A DNA stretch of 64,000 bases from an uncultured Acetobacterium sp. (lineage in GTDB: Bacteria; Bacillota; Clostridia; Eubacteriales; Eubacteriaceae). Position 1 is the stretch's first letter; every line of letters starts with the position of its first letter. Of this stretch, positions 51,756 to 62,100 are shown piece by piece. A model generated the notes under the pieces. The model was not told the origin of the DNA. It made no database searches and saw only the letters and a list, made by a program, of their open reading frames with translations. The position numbers and the translations under genes are program-made. The stretch is from NCBI RefSeq assembly GCF_963664135.1, contig NZ_OY760905.1, positions 558,001 through 622,000 of the forward strand, given 5' to 3'.

Positions 51756-53672
51756 GTGAAAAAGCAAAGTACATTTCTACTTCTTGGACTGCTTCTTTTG
51801 GGAATTCTTTTTCCTGGAAGCACCTTTGCCCAAGAATATTTCGACATCAACCAATACGATGTCACCATGAACGTTCAGGAAAATCATGCTTACAACATTC
51901 AGGAAAATATTACTGTTACCTTTTCTGAGCAGCGTCATGGGATCTATCGTTATATACCCTACAGCGGCACTTTTTATCGTCAAATTAACGGGCAACCCGT
52001 TGAAACACCCTACAATGCGCGTATCACAAATGTTAACGTGGATAATTTCAAATTTGAAACATCGACTGATAACGGAAATTTTGTCATTCAAATTGGGGAT
52101 GCCAATAAATATGTCAGTGGAACACAGACCTATCCTATTTCGTATGTGTGGAATCCGGGCGATGATAAAATCGATTCAATGGATGATGTTTATTTCAACA
52201 TTATACCCCAGAATTGGGATACCACGATTGAAAATGCCCATTTCAAAATTACCATGCCGAAAGCCTTTGATGCTTCTCAAGTCGAATTCATCTCTGGCGG
52301 ATATGGCAGTACTGATACAAATGGGATTGATTTTACCGTTAACGGCAATACGATTGAGGGTACCCTTAAACAACCATTATCCAATTATCAGGGTGTGACT
52401 TTGAAAATCAATCTCCCCGAGGGTTATTTTGTGGGCACTTTCACAGGTAATGAGTTTTTGCCATTTATGTACCTCATTTTTGGACTATCTCTTTTGGGTG
52501 GTGCATTAATCTGGTTTTTCACTGGCCGTGATAAAAAACCAGTGGAAACGGTGGAGTTTTATCCCCCTCAAAAATTCACCCCCTCACAGATCGGTTTTAT
52601 TGTGGATGGCACCTTAGATAAACCGGAAGTGATGGCCCTGTTGATGTACTGGGCCGATCAGGGTTATATGACCATTGAACAGGTGGATAAGAAAAAATTC
52701 ATTTTCCATAAGATTAAAGACTTACCGGATACCGCTGAAGATTTTGAACATACATTGTTTAACGATATCTTTGATCAAACTGACAGCTTTTCGACTGCCA
52801 GTGTTCCGGCCAGTTTTTATGATACAATCGTAGCAACCAAAGAGCAAATAAAAGGATACTTCGACATTCCAAAAAACCAAATCTATACACCAGCTTCTAA
52901 AGTTGGTCTGGTAGTAATCAGTATTTTTATGGCCTTGCCACTACTGGCTTATGTCATCAACGGTGCGTATAAAATCAGCATGCTGACATCTTTTTTTGAA
53001 GGGCTGATATTTATTGGGATCACGTCGTTTTTTACGGTTGCGCCAACCGTATTCAGTGCCAATATCATTACCAATGCGATTCGTAACCGCAACGGCGTGG
53101 CCCGTAAAAAAACAGTTGGTCGTTTGATTTTAGGAATTGTTCTATGTTTGGTTTCGTTTCTGGTCATAATTGTGGTGAATCTTTTGCTGGAATATGATTC
53201 TCTACTCCCGGTGCTGCTGGCGCTGCTGGCAACCTATGGGACAGCTTTTTTCCAGATTATTGCAACCCAACGTACTGAAACTGGTCGTCTCTGGCTGGGG
53301 CAAGTTCTGGGCTTTAAAAATTTCATTGAAAAAGCTGAGAAAGATCGTATTCTCGCTCTGGTCAATGAAAATCCCCAGTATTTTTTCAATATTCTTCCTT
53401 ACGCTTATGTTCTGGGCGTTACCGATAAATGGGCAAAGAATTTTGAATCAATTGCCATCGAACAGCCTAGTTGGTATTATGGGGCAACCTATGGCAATAA
53501 CTTTACATCCATGTTATTCGTCACTAGCATGATGCATAGTATGAACAGTATCTCCTCATCAATCATCGTTCCTCCAAACTCTGGATCCGGCGGATTCGGC
53601 GGTGGCGGCTTCTCCGGTGGCGGTGGCTTCTCCGGCGGCGGCGGCGGCGGTGGCGGTGGTGGCAGCTGGTAA
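51756..53672 (+). CDS. DUF2207 membrane protein with glycine-rich tail
   Basis: A 638-residue protein. A signal peptide (FLLLGLLLLGILFPGSTFA) is followed by an outer DUF2207 domain with NVQENHAYNIQENITVTF and HGIYRYIPY. There are then membrane helices near residue 225 and from about 380 onward, and a cytoplasmic domain. The C terminus is almost pure Gly/Ser, ending GGGGGGGSW. It commonly pairs with LemA. The GTG start follows AGGAGG. Its role is unknown. Confidence 0.88.
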   Translation: MKKQSTFLLLGLLLLGILFPGSTFAQEYFDINQYDVTMNVQENHAYNIQENITVTFSEQRHGIYRYIPYSGTFYRQINGQPVETPYNARITNVNVDNFKFETSTDNGNFVIQIGDANKYVSGTQTYPISYVWNPGDDKIDSMDDVYFNIIPQNWDTTIENAHFKITMPKAFDASQVEFISGGYGSTDTNGIDFTVNGNTIEGTLKQPLSNYQGVTLKINLPEGYFVGTFTGNEFLPFMYLIFGLSLLGGALIWFFTGRDKKPVETVEFYPPQKFTPSQIGFIVDGTLDKPEVMALLMYWADQGYMTIEQVDKKKFIFHKIKDLPDTAEDFEHTLFNDIFDQTDSFSTASVPASFYDTIVATKEQIKGYFDIPKNQIYTPASKVGLVVISIFMALPLLAYVINGAYKISMLTSFFEGLIFIGITSFFTVAPTVFSANIITNAIRNRNGVARKKTVGRLILGIVLCLVSFLVIIVVNLLLEYDSLLPVLLALLATYGTAFFQIIATQRTETGRLWLGQVLGFKNFIEKAEKDRILALVNENPQYFFNILPYAYVLGVTDKWAKNFESIAIEQPSWYYGATYGNNFTSMLFVTSMMHSMNSISSSIIVPPNSGSGGFGGGGFSGGGGFSGGGGGGGGGGSW

Positions 53673-53723
53673 GCCTCTACTGACCCGGCGTTAAAAAATA
53701 CCATAGCAAGAAACGGATTGACT

Positions 53724-53762
53724 AAAAAAACGTCGAATCATCTTAGTGATTCGGCGTTTTTC
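53724..53762. terminator. Bidirectional intrinsic terminator
   Basis: AAAAAACGTCGAATCA-TCTTAG-TGATTCGGCGTTTTT lies between the DUF2207 and SorC-type genes. Confidence 0.85.
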
Positions 53763-53774
53763 TGATTTTCTCGC

Positions 53775-54698
53775 TTATTTAATTTGTTCGGTCTTGATAA
53801 TTTCACTGGCCAAAGATTCGGTGATCACCAAATGATTAATCAAGCCAGTCTCCAATCCACTGAGGATCGCTGAAACATTAGCCTCCTGGGGTACAAAACC
53901 AATAACATCTCTAACATGACCTAAAAAATTCAAAGGAATTTGAATGGTATAATCTTCTTCCCCTTTAATCAGTTCACCTTGGGGATTAAAAAAATATGAA
54001 AGTAAGCAGCCAACGGCTTGCTGTTCAATCAATTTTCTACCAAACCGCAATGCTGAGCCATGATCAGGAACTGATGGGAAACTACCCAGAGTCACTAATG
54101 CGGTTGTCGTTCGCTTCCAATAATCAGAAATCTGTTTAAAATTATCAGCCTCCATAACCTGTGCCTGCTCAGCAACAGTGGTGGGAAATGCCAGACTATT
54201 CAGCAGTCCTGCCTGATAACCGGTTTTGATGGCAAGCTCGTTGACCAGATCATCGGGATGATAACCCCGTTGCGGTGCTGTCGTTGCGCCAATCAGCGGA
54301 CAGATTGTGCCACTATTTATTCCTGTTTTACTTTGTTGGGGAAACGCTTCAATAATCTTACTGATATTATAACCCCAGCCCAATCCTAAAATCTTCGTTT
54401 TGGGTAAAAAATCCAGTAGTACATCTGCGCCAGCCTGATAGATATCGTCTGGTAGCGTGACGACGTAACAACTTTTCAGGTTAAATCGCTGACACATTTC
54501 ATGCCGGATCCCCCTAATTGTACGATGATATGAGAGCACGTCTATTTTGACGATCCCTGCTTCTCTTGCCTTTTTTAATAGGTAGCTGACTGCTGGACGT
54601 GAAATTTCGAGTTCCTGTGCGATTTCAGATTGGGTTTTATTCTCTTCATAGTATAATTGTGAAACATGTACTAATCGATACAATTCTTTTTCTTTCAA
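53775..54698 (-). CDS. SorC-family transcriptional regulator
   Basis: A 307-residue regulator. The N-terminal helix-turn-helix has YYEENKTQSEIAQELEISRP followed by AVSYLLKKAREAGIV. The C-terminal sugar-binding domain has GLGWGYNISKIIEAF, CPLIGA and a late HVRDVIGFVPQE region. The TTG start at 54698 has GAGGTG 6 bases upstream and gives the family length; a longer reading is possible. The effector is likely a sugar or triose phosphate. It lies next to the histidine kinase gene and 2.4 kb from the dhaK-like gene, and may control it. Confidence 0.85.
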   Translation of the reverse strand: MKEKELYRLVHVSQLYYEENKTQSEIAQELEISRPAVSYLLKKAREAGIVKIDVLSYHRTIRGIRHEMCQRFNLKSCYVVTLPDDIYQAGADVLLDFLPKTKILGLGWGYNISKIIEAFPQQSKTGINSGTICPLIGATTAPQRGYHPDDLVNELAIKTGYQAGLLNSLAFPTTVAEQAQVMEADNFKQISDYWKRTTTALVTLGSFPSVPDHGSALRFGRKLIEQQAVGCLLSYFFNPQGELIKGEEDYTIQIPLNFLGHVRDVIGFVPQEANVSAILSGLETGLINHLVITESLASEIIKTEQIK

Positions 54699-54805
54699 TG
54701 GATCACCTCGATCATTAACCTTGAATGCCTGTATAATATTATCGCATCCGTCGACTTTTGTCAATTTCGATAATCCAATCGTGTTGATCAACCTTTATCG
54801 GCTTT

Positions 54806-56125
54806 TTAATCCAACGGAATAAGAATCGTGCATTTAAATCGATCATCAAGAATTTGAGTAACCATATTGCCGCCGTAATTATCCAATACCTGTTTGACAT
54901 TTGAGATGCCATAACCACTTTTGTTATGCTTACTTATTTTGCTGCTGACCAACTTATTCCCAGACTTTTTAATTGTTTTTTCATCAACAGTATTTTCAAC
55001 ATCAATTAACAAACTCTCTTTTTTGTAATACATGTTAAACTTAATTATCTTATCTTCGTCATCTCGTGAGTCCCTCAAGCATCCCTCAATTGCATTATCT
55101 AAGATATTTCCCAGTATTATTGATAGATCGATACTATTCATTTTCAGTTTTTCCGGTATGGCGATGTAATGAACGATGTTAATGTTCTTGTTAGATGCAA
55201 ATTTAATTTTGTAATTCAACAGCGCATCCACTACATTATTTCCAGACAGATTATGGTCAACAGCATTTTGCAAAACATCATGAAGTTGACGCAGATATTC
55301 ATTAATTTCGTCACATGCATGGTTTTTAATCAAATACTGCATGGTAATAACATGATTGTTCATATCATGCCACAATCCTCTTACCTCATAATTTTTTTCC
55401 AGTATTTCTTTGTAATGTTTTTGTTCAAGTTCCAGCTGAATATTGGCATTCTTGTATTCTAATGTTTTATTTGATTCATGATCCAGCACTTTTAAAATAG
55501 CAAAGATCATAATATTGATGTATAGCAAAGCACCAACCGATATAATACCAATTAATTCACTTCCTTGGACTTTTACTACCATAAAGTATAAGTTTAAACA
55601 AACAATTAAACTGACAAATGGAATACTAAAAAGCGCAATTGATTCCAGCAATGATGAAAATTGAATTTGTTTTCGAATAATGCGGATCGCAAATTTGATG
55701 AATATTAATAACATAACCTTTGAACAAACGGCAACAAGGGTGTAATATATTGGGTATTGGTATAAATCATTAAGGCTAAAAGAAAATATCAGTGCTACGA
55801 TAATGCCAGTAATGGTTTCAGCTAGCCCTCCAAACGCCACAAAGAATATCGAATAGAGTATGTGCATCAGCACGTTTCCCTGAAACAACAACAAACCAAT
55901 TGATAAAAACGTTCCGATTGATACAAAAACAAAAATAGGTGATTGCTTAAAAAACAGTAGGATACTCACGAAAATGCATGTTATTGCAAACAAAATAAGA
56001 TATCGCACTTTTTTACTTTGCTTTTTTGCGAATAGAATGTTACTTAGAAAATAATAACAGATAATAATTGCCGACACATTTGATAAGATTGCCACAAGAA
56101 TTGTATAATCATACCAATTGTTCAT
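54806..56125 (-). CDS. AgrC-like GHKL sensor histidine kinase
   Basis: A 439-residue membrane kinase. About six membrane helices fill the first 210 residues. A coiled region then carries the phosphoaccepting His in LWHDMNNHVITMQYL, and a GHKL ATPase follows with LGNILDNAIEGCL and SGYGISNVKQVLDNYGG. The type matches AgrC/ComD. No agrB, agrD or signal peptide gene is seen nearby, so the input is unknown. It overlaps the response regulator stop by 4 bases. Confidence 0.9.
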   Translation of the reverse strand: MNNWYDYTILVAILSNVSAIIICYYFLSNILFAKKQSKKVRYLILFAITCIFVSILLFFKQSPIFVFVSIGTFLSIGLLLFQGNVLMHILYSIFFVAFGGLAETITGIIVALIFSFSLNDLYQYPIYYTLVAVCSKVMLLIFIKFAIRIIRKQIQFSSLLESIALFSIPFVSLIVCLNLYFMVVKVQGSELIGIISVGALLYINIMIFAILKVLDHESNKTLEYKNANIQLELEQKHYKEILEKNYEVRGLWHDMNNHVITMQYLIKNHACDEINEYLRQLHDVLQNAVDHNLSGNNVVDALLNYKIKFASNKNINIVHYIAIPEKLKMNSIDLSIILGNILDNAIEGCLRDSRDDEDKIIKFNMYYKKESLLIDVENTVDEKTIKKSGNKLVSSKISKHNKSGYGISNVKQVLDNYGGNMVTQILDDRFKCTILIPLD

Positions 56126-56835
56126 TGCAGATCTCCTGTTAGATACTTGGTAAATTCATCATATACTTTTTGATTCTTTTTGAGACTAATTGGAATCACC
56201 AATCCAGTCTTTAAAATAACACTCCCTTTTTTGATACTTTTGATATTCCCAAGATTTACAATATAAGAACGGTGACACAAAATGAAACGCGCTGCATCTA
56301 ATTCCTTTTCCAGTACGGAAATATTGTAATAATATTCATATTCTGCATCAAACGTCACGATTTTAATTTTTCTGCCAAGACTCTCAAAATATAAAATGTC
56401 ATCTGTTCTTAAAACTATTTTTACTTTATTTATTTCAATTTCGTGATAACTGGATTGAGATTTAATTTTATCTACTTCTAATTTTTTCAAAATCTGATAT
56501 AATTTTTCTTGTGAAATAGGCTTTAATAAAAAATCGCTGGCATTAACTGAATAACCCAGTACCGCATATTCAATTAAGGACGTTGTGATAATGATATGGG
56601 TTCTTTCATCCGTTTTTCTGATTTCATTTGCGATATCAATCCCATCTTCGTTTTCTAAACGCATATCAAGAAAAATAGCATCAAACATTTTTTCTTTTTT
56701 CATTGCTGCTATTAATTCATGTCCAAATTGAAATGCAGACAAATGATAACCGTTTATAAATTGATACTGACTAATTAAGTCCACCAATAAATTTTTGTGA
56801 TGTTCCTCATCTTCGCAGACTGCTATACTTAACAT
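56122..56835 (-). CDS. LytTR-type response regulator (AgrA-like)
   Basis: A 237-residue response regulator. The receiver domain has VCEDEEHHK, the phosphoacceptor Asp in AIFLDMRLENEDGID near residue 57, and KPISQEKL. The LytTR DNA-binding domain follows with IVLRTDDILYFESLGRK and ILCHRSYIVNLGNIKSIKKG. It is translationally coupled to the kinase. A triple direct repeat at 56944-56997 upstream of its start is a good candidate for its binding site. Confidence 0.92.
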   Translation of the reverse strand: MLSIAVCEDEEHHKNLLVDLISQYQFINGYHLSAFQFGHELIAAMKKEKMFDAIFLDMRLENEDGIDIANEIRKTDERTHIIITTSLIEYAVLGYSVNASDFLLKPISQEKLYQILKKLEVDKIKSQSSYHEIEINKVKIVLRTDDILYFESLGRKIKIVTFDAEYEYYYNISVLEKELDAARFILCHRSYIVNLGNIKSIKKGSVILKTGLVIPISLKKNQKVYDEFTKYLTGDLQ

Positions 56836-56943
56836 GTTCTCACCTTATTTTCTTACACATAATCAATCCTTTATCGTGACTTATTATATCGCATAAAATT
56901 AATTGTTACAACTTTAGATGTACATTATCCTGACTAATTCTTC

Positions 56944-56997
56944 TTTTCATTACGTTAAATACTGTTTTCATTACGTCAATATTGTTTTCATTGATGT
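56944..56997. promoter_or_regulatory. Three direct repeats, probable LytTR operator
   Basis: TTTTCATTACGT occurs at 56944 and 56965, and TTTTCATTGATGT at 56985. The spacing is 21 and 20 bp, two helical turns. LytTR regulators bind short direct repeats with this spacing. The array lies between the response regulator gene and dhaK, about 120 bp before dhaK. Confidence 0.7.
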
Positions 56998-57119
56998 ATT
57001 TTGTTAGTATTAGTAAGTCGATTTAATTCAGTATCATTAATTATGAATATTCTTTTATCGATAACCGAGTAACAGTGATTCGCTGCTGTACAGACTTTAA
57101 AACATAAAGGAACCGACAA

Positions 57120-58118
57120 ATGAGTCTAAAGAAATTTATTAATAAACCCGAAAACATCACCTCTGAATTATTGGAAGGCCTGGCATTGGCGAATCCATCA
57201 ATTCTTGAAGTCACACCTAATAACCTTGTTATCAATAAAGGACTCAAAACTGCGAACAGGGTTACGATTGTAACTCTCGGCGGTTCTGGCCATGAACCTG
57301 CCCTAGAAGGCTTTGTCGGCGAAGGTATGATTGATATTGCTGTTGTCGGTGATGTGTTTGCTGCACCTGGTTACAAAGCTGTTTTTGAAGCGCTACAACT
57401 CGCTGACAAAGGCAAAGGGGTACTTTTAGTGGTTTTAAACCATGCCGGCGATATGTTAGCTGGAAATCGAACCATGGAAGAAGCCCAAAAATCCGGTATC
57501 AATGTAAGCATGATCATTACCCGGGAAGATGTTGCTTACGCCCCTCGTTCTGAAGCTGAAAGACGACGTGGTCTGGTCGGCTGTGTGCCGCTATACAAAA
57601 TTGTTGGTGCCGCAGCTGCCCAGGGAAAATCCCTCCATGAAGTGGCCACCATCGCCCAGGATTTTGCCGATCATATGGCGACCATTGCCGTTGCATGCAA
57701 AACAGCTACCCATCCACAAAATGGTTCCGCTTTTGCAGTGATCGGCACTGATGAAATGGAAATCGGAATGGGTCAGCATGGTGAAGGCGGTGGCGGCCGA
57801 CAAGAAATGAAAAGTGCTGATGAAACCGCAATGCTCATGTCGGATTTACTGATTGATGACTTAAATCTTCGTTCCGGTGAAGAAATCATGGTCATTGTCA
57901 ATGGTGCGGGCTCCACGACTATCATGGAGATGCTGATCATTTTCAGATGCGTTCACAAATATTTAAGCGAAAAAGGAATCATCATCGTCGCAAATTGGGT
58001 TGAAGAGGTTCTGACCGTCCAGGAACAAGCGGGCTTTCAATTATTTTTTGCCAGAATGAATACCGAAAACCTCTGGTATTGGAACGCCCCGGCACGAACA
58101 CCATATCTGGTTCGCTAA
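57120..58118 (+). CDS. Dihydroxyacetone kinase subunit DhaK-like protein
   Basis: A 332-residue DhaK-family protein. It has GGSGHEPALEGFVGEGM with the substrate-binding GSGHE, VLNHAGDM with the active-site Asp, MEIGMGQHGEGGGG with the covalent His, and a C-terminal region ending ARTPYLVR. It is the usual DhaK size. DhaL and DhaM partners are not seen in the window, so it may work with partners elsewhere or act on another triose or sugar. The start follows AAGGAA. The upstream LytTR repeats suggest control by the adjacent two-component system. Confidence 0.88.
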   Translation: MSLKKFINKPENITSELLEGLALANPSILEVTPNNLVINKGLKTANRVTIVTLGGSGHEPALEGFVGEGMIDIAVVGDVFAAPGYKAVFEALQLADKGKGVLLVVLNHAGDMLAGNRTMEEAQKSGINVSMIITREDVAYAPRSEAERRRGLVGCVPLYKIVGAAAAQGKSLHEVATIAQDFADHMATIAVACKTATHPQNGSAFAVIGTDEMEIGMGQHGEGGGGRQEMKSADETAMLMSDLLIDDLNLRSGEEIMVIVNGAGSTTIMEMLIIFRCVHKYLSEKGIIIVANWVEEVLTVQEQAGFQLFFARMNTENLWYWNAPARTPYLVR

Positions 58119-58183
58119 TCGAATAATTGCATCTTAACGACAAACCTTTGCATTTTACTCCGAGCTTTTTTCTTTTTGATTTA

Positions 58184-58226
58184 TAAAAAACTGTTACCGA
58201 TGGACAACCATCGATAACAGTTTTTT
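58184..58226. terminator. Bidirectional intrinsic terminator
   Basis: AAAAAACTGTTACCGATGG-ACAA-CCATCGATAACAGTTTTTT closes dhaK and the minus-strand M15 gene. Confidence 0.9.
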
Positions 58227-58656
58227 AGTCATTCCATTGGCAATGTACCACATCGCCCTGATAATCCCGGATTACCAATAATCCGACTGTTTCAGCCGCC
58301 GCTGCCAATTCATCGATGCCGACGGTTTCGCAGCGAATATCTGCGGCTCGTCCCAGCAGATGAAAGGAATGTTTTGATCCATCAACTTCGGTATTACGCT
58401 TTTCACAACGCACCCCGGAAATGATCTGAACCGACCTTTTCAATTCCTTTGCGAGTTTATCAATTTTTTCAACCAACGTCGGATTCAGCGATACGGAAAA
58501 TCCATTACAATATCTGCCTTGGCAATCACAGCGGTAATCTTCTCGATTGACTGGCTTTTTCTTGAACACCTGATCCTGCTCTTTCAATAAATAGAACAGC
58601 TCATCGGTATTGAGCTTCTGATGGACCCGAGGAGCCTTGAGAATCATATCGTCCAT
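58225..58656 (-). CDS. Peptidase M15-type protein
   Basis: A 143-residue protein. The M15_3 signature is SGVRCEKRNTEVDG, then SFHLLGRAADIRC with the His-x-x-Gly-x-Ala-Ala-Asp metal site, and a late VHCQW His. The cysteine-rich segment CDCQGRYCNGF in the middle is unusual. No signal peptide is seen. The gene follows lepA by only 3 bp, so the two are co-transcribed. It may be a chromosomal homologue of the phage-like 12713-13195 gene. Confidence 0.75.
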   Translation of the reverse strand: MDDMILKAPRVHQKLNTDELFYLLKEQDQVFKKKPVNREDYRCDCQGRYCNGFSVSLNPTLVEKIDKLAKELKRSVQIISGVRCEKRNTEVDGSKHSFHLLGRAADIRCETVGIDELAAAAETVGLLVIRDYQGDVVHCQWND

Positions 58657-58659
58657 TCT

Positions 58660-60465
58660 TTAAGAATCCAGCTTAAGAACCGCCATAAAGGCTTCTTGGG
58701 GTACTTCCACATTACCAACTTGACGCATTCGTTTCTTGCCTTCTTTTTGTTTTTCCAACAGTTTTCGTTTACGGCTGATATCGCCGCCATAACACTTGGC
58801 CAAAACATCTTTCCGCATGGCCCGAATCGTTTCACGAGCGACCACCTTGGTGCCAATGGCGGCCTGAACGGGGATTTCAAACATTTGTCGGGGAATTTCT
58901 TCTTTTAATTTTTTGGCGATCAACCGTCCCCGGTTTGCCGCCTTGTCGCGATGAACAATAAAGGAAAGGGCATCCACCAGTTCACCATTGAGCAGAATAT
59001 CGAGTTTAACCAGATCGGATGGCCGATATTCTTTGATATCATAGTCAAAGGACGCATAACCCCGGGTTCGAGATTTAAGCGCATCAAAAAAATCATAGAT
59101 AATTTCGTTAAGAGGTAATTCATATTTCAGGATGACCCGGTTTTCTTCAACGTAATCCATGGTCAGATAAACACCCCGTCGTTCCTGGCACAATTCCATA
59201 ATCGCGCCCAAGTATTCGGAAGGTACCATGATGTCGGCATTGACAATCGGTTCTTCCATGGTTTTAATCTCAACCGGATTGGGCAAATTGGATGGATTAT
59301 CCACCCATAATTCGGTGCCATCGGTTTTAACAACCTTGTAAATAACGCTGGGCGCCGTGGTAACCAAATCCAGATTGAATTCCCGTTCCAGCCGTTCCTG
59401 AATGATCTCCATATGGAGCAGACCCAGGAAGCCACATCGGAATCCAAAACCAAGGGCCATCGATGTTTCGGCTTCATAAAGCAGTGAGGCATCATTTAGC
59501 TGCAGTTTAGCTAAGGCTTCTTTTAAATCTTCATAGCGGGAACCGTCAGCCGGATAAATCCCACAGAATACCATTGAAGTTACTTTTTTATACCCCGGCA
59601 GTGCTTCTTTAGCGGGGTTGTTCGTTTCAGTAATGGTATCCCCGACCCGGGTGTCACGGACATTTTTTATCCCGGCGTTGACATAGCCAACATCGCCAGC
59701 ACAGAGCTCATCGATGGGAATCAAACCTCTGCCAAAAACACCGACCTCATTGACTTCAAAGGTTTTGCCCACGGCCATCATGTCAATCTTCATACCTTTG
59801 CGGATTTTCCCCTGAATGACTCGAACTGAGGCAATAACGCCCAGATATTGATCATAATAGGAATCAAAAATCAGGGCTTGCAGCGGTGCCTCCACATCAC
59901 CAGTTGGTGGCGGCACTTTTTTGACAATCGCCTCCAACACTTCCCGGATATTGAGCCCGGCCTTGGCTGAAATCAGTGGTGCATCCTGAGCTTCAATGCC
60001 AATAACATGTTCAATCTCATCTTTGACCCGTTGGGGATCGGCGCTTAACAGGTCAATCTTGTTGATCACCGGAATGACTTCCAGATTGTTCTCCAACGCC
60101 AGATAAACATTGGCAATGGTTTGGGCTTCAATGCCCTGGGAACCATCTACAATCAATAAGGCACCCTCACAGGCCGCCAGACTTCGGGACACCTCGTAGG
60201 TGAAGTCCACATGACCGGGAGTATCAATCAGGTTTAAAATGTACTCGTCACCGTCATCAGCGGTATAGAGTAAGCGGACAGCCTGAAGCTTGATGGTGAT
60301 CCCCCGCTCCCGTTCAATATCCATATTATCCAAAAACTGTTCTTCCATATCCCGTTTGCTCATCAGCCCGGTGTCTTCAATGAGTCGATCCGCCAGGGTT
60401 GACTTGCCATGATCAATATGGGCAATGATCGAAAAATTTCGTGTATGTAATTGTTTGTTTGTCAA
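58660..60465 (-). CDS. lepA: Elongation factor 4 (LepA)
   Basis: A 601-residue translational GTPase of standard length. It has G1 [15 protein letters not shown]3 DTPGHVDF and G4 NKIDLL, then EF-G-like domains and the LepA-specific C-terminal domain. It back-translocates ribosomes. The TTG start has GAGG 8 bases upstream. The gene is divergent from rpsT by 178 bp. Confidence 0.97.
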   Translation of the reverse strand: MTNKQLHTRNFSIIAHIDHGKSTLADRLIEDTGLMSKRDMEEQFLDNMDIERERGITIKLQAVRLLYTADDGDEYILNLIDTPGHVDFTYEVSRSLAACEGALLIVDGSQGIEAQTIANVYLALENNLEVIPVINKIDLLSADPQRVKDEIEHVIGIEAQDAPLISAKAGLNIREVLEAIVKKVPPPTGDVEAPLQALIFDSYYDQYLGVIASVRVIQGKIRKGMKIDMMAVGKTFEVNEVGVFGRGLIPIDELCAGDVGYVNAGIKNVRDTRVGDTITETNNPAKEALPGYKKVTSMVFCGIYPADGSRYEDLKEALAKLQLNDASLLYEAETSMALGFGFRCGFLGLLHMEIIQERLEREFNLDLVTTAPSVIYKVVKTDGTELWVDNPSNLPNPVEIKTMEEPIVNADIMVPSEYLGAIMELCQERRGVYLTMDYVEENRVILKYELPLNEIIYDFFDALKSRTRGYASFDYDIKEYRPSDLVKLDILLNGELVDALSFIVHRDKAANRGRLIAKKLKEEIPRQMFEIPVQAAIGTKVVARETIRAMRKDVLAKCYGGDISRKRKLLEKQKEGKKRMRQVGNVEVPQEAFMAVLKLDS

Positions 60466-60643
60466 TTTTTAGTCCTCTACTTTCAAATCTATATCAATGG
60501 TTGAAATGTTCTTTAAATCCCTAGTTTTTATACCTAGATCAATATTCTATCAAGAAATATTTTTTTTGTCACGTTTTTTCTTGATAATCTTCTGCTAATG
60601 TGTTAGAATTGCTATGTTATAAATAAATGAGGGGGGTGAACCC

Positions 60644-60910
60644 ATGGCTAACATTAAATCGGCTATGAAACGAGCTAAAACAAATGAAATCAGTCGTCTG
60701 CGAAATAAGATGGTAAAGACTAATCTTAAGACTACTGTAAAGAAATTTGATCTTGCAGTTACTGAAGGTAACGTTGAAGCAGCGCAGGAAGCTTATCGTT
60801 TAGCATCAAAGAAAATTGATATGGCTGTTACAAAAGGTGTTTTACATAAAAACACAGCGGCACGTAAAAAAAGTACTTTGGCTAGAATTTTAAACAAGAT
60901 GACTGCTTAA
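60644..60910 (+). CDS. rpsT: 30S ribosomal protein S20
   Basis: An 88-residue, very basic protein. It begins [20 protein letters not shown] and has [20 protein letters not shown] near the end, both S20 hallmarks. A GAGGGGGGTG site precedes the ATG. It ends in an intrinsic terminator at 60958-60990. The position beside lepA and holA is common in Firmicutes. Confidence 0.97.
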   Translation: MANIKSAMKRAKTNEISRLRNKMVKTNLKTTVKKFDLAVTEGNVEAAQEAYRLASKKIDMAVTKGVLHKNTAARKKSTLARILNKMTA

Positions 60911-60957
60911 TTACCTCATTTATATATTCCCAAAACCCGTGTCTCTAGGGTCTATCC

Positions 60958-60990
60958 AAAGATGTACTTACTCAGGTACATCTTTTTTTA
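60958..60990 (+). terminator. Intrinsic terminator of rpsT
   Basis: AAAGATGTACTTA-CTC-AGGTACATCTTTTTTT lies 50 bp after the rpsT stop. Confidence 0.85.
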
Positions 60991-61057
60991 TTGCCAAAAG
61001 CCATTGACCTTCGTACCGACACTGATCAATGTAGCATCGATACGATCCACGCTGCGA

Positions 61058-62074
61058 TTAGGCAATCTTCATTAAAAATAATTCCAAAGCAAAATTCTGA
61101 TCAATTTCACCCAGTTTCATCTGGGCATCTAAATCAGCTCCGATGACCATGATCTCCCATAAGTTATCCATCGGATAGTTCTTTCCGTTTTTTAAAATTT
61201 TATTGACGATAAATGGTGCCAGTTTCATTTCGCTGGCCACTGTTTTAGCAGGCAGTCCCCTGCTACTATAGATCTTTACCATCAGCAGCATTCTAATCTG
61301 GCGCAGTAACAGACTGAAAACCCCAAACGGCGATTCGCCTTCCATGTAAAACTGGTTCAGCATTAGCAACGCCTGATCCTTTTCCCCGCTCACGGCATAA
61401 TCAATTAGCTTGAAAATCCCCTCTTCAATCGATTGCGGGAGAATCAGCAGGATATCTTCTTTGGTAATCTCATTGCGGTCACCAGTATAGTCGATCAGAC
61501 TGTTGAGCTCATTGTCGACCATCTCCATGGTCTTTTTTTCGTTGATTAAATACATTGACCGTTGAATGAAGAGTTCCAACGCAGCACGGCTTATTTTTTT
61601 ATCGGCATTTTTAATCCGTCGCATAATCCAGGACTGCAGATCCCCGGCATCAAGCTTTTCAAAGACCACTAGGCTCCCACCTTTGGTCAAGCTTTTGTAT
61701 AGCTTTTTCCGTTTATCTGGCTGTTCCCAGTAAATAATCAGCAGCGTCGTTGGACTGGGTTTTTCCAGATAGGCATTGATACGATCCAAGTCTTTTTTAT
61801 CGGTGATTTTATCCAGCTGCGCTTCTTCCCGTATGATTACCATTCGCTTACGACTCATCATCGGCAGGGTTTCGCAGGTGGCCAACAACTCGGACACATC
61901 CAGATTTTTTTCATTGTAGGTGGTCAGATTCAGCGGTTCCAGACCTTCGGCGATTTCGGTACCGATGAGCGTCTTTTCCATCATGTGACCAATATACTGC
62001 TCCGGGCCGGTAAATAAATAGACTGGACTGATTTCATTATTTTTTACACATTTATTAAGTTCTTTATAATTCAC
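61058..62074 (-). CDS. holA: DNA polymerase III delta subunit
   Basis: A 338-residue protein. It has PVYLFTGPEQYIGHMMEKTL near the N terminus, TLPMMSRKRMVIIREEAQL and the helical C-terminal part LLRQIRMLLMVKIYSSRG. These fit the delta subunit that opens the sliding clamp. The GTG start follows GGAG by 7 bases. It is 26 bp downstream of comEC, so the pair is one transcript, as in many Firmicutes. Confidence 0.93.
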   Translation of the reverse strand: MNYKELNKCVKNNEISPVYLFTGPEQYIGHMMEKTLIGTEIAEGLEPLNLTTYNEKNLDVSELLATCETLPMMSRKRMVIIREEAQLDKITDKKDLDRINAYLEKPSPTTLLIIYWEQPDKRKKLYKSLTKGGSLVVFEKLDAGDLQSWIMRRIKNADKKISRAALELFIQRSMYLINEKKTMEMVDNELNSLIDYTGDRNEITKEDILLILPQSIEEGIFKLIDYAVSGEKDQALLMLNQFYMEGESPFGVFSLLLRQIRMLLMVKIYSSRGLPAKTVASEMKLAPFIVNKILKNGKNYPMDNLWEIMVIGADLDAQMKLGEIDQNFALELFLMKIA

Positions 62075-62100
62075 ATTGTTTCTCCATTAATTTATGTCAT

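Noticed and set aside
53581-53670. Tandem repeat or CRISPR-like array at the end of the DUF2207 gene
   Set aside because: It is codon repetition of a glycine-rich tail, common in this family, without spacers.
53489-53704. Proline-rich open frame opposite the end of the DUF2207 gene
   Set aside because: It is the complement of the glycine-rich tail codons, with no ribosome-binding site.
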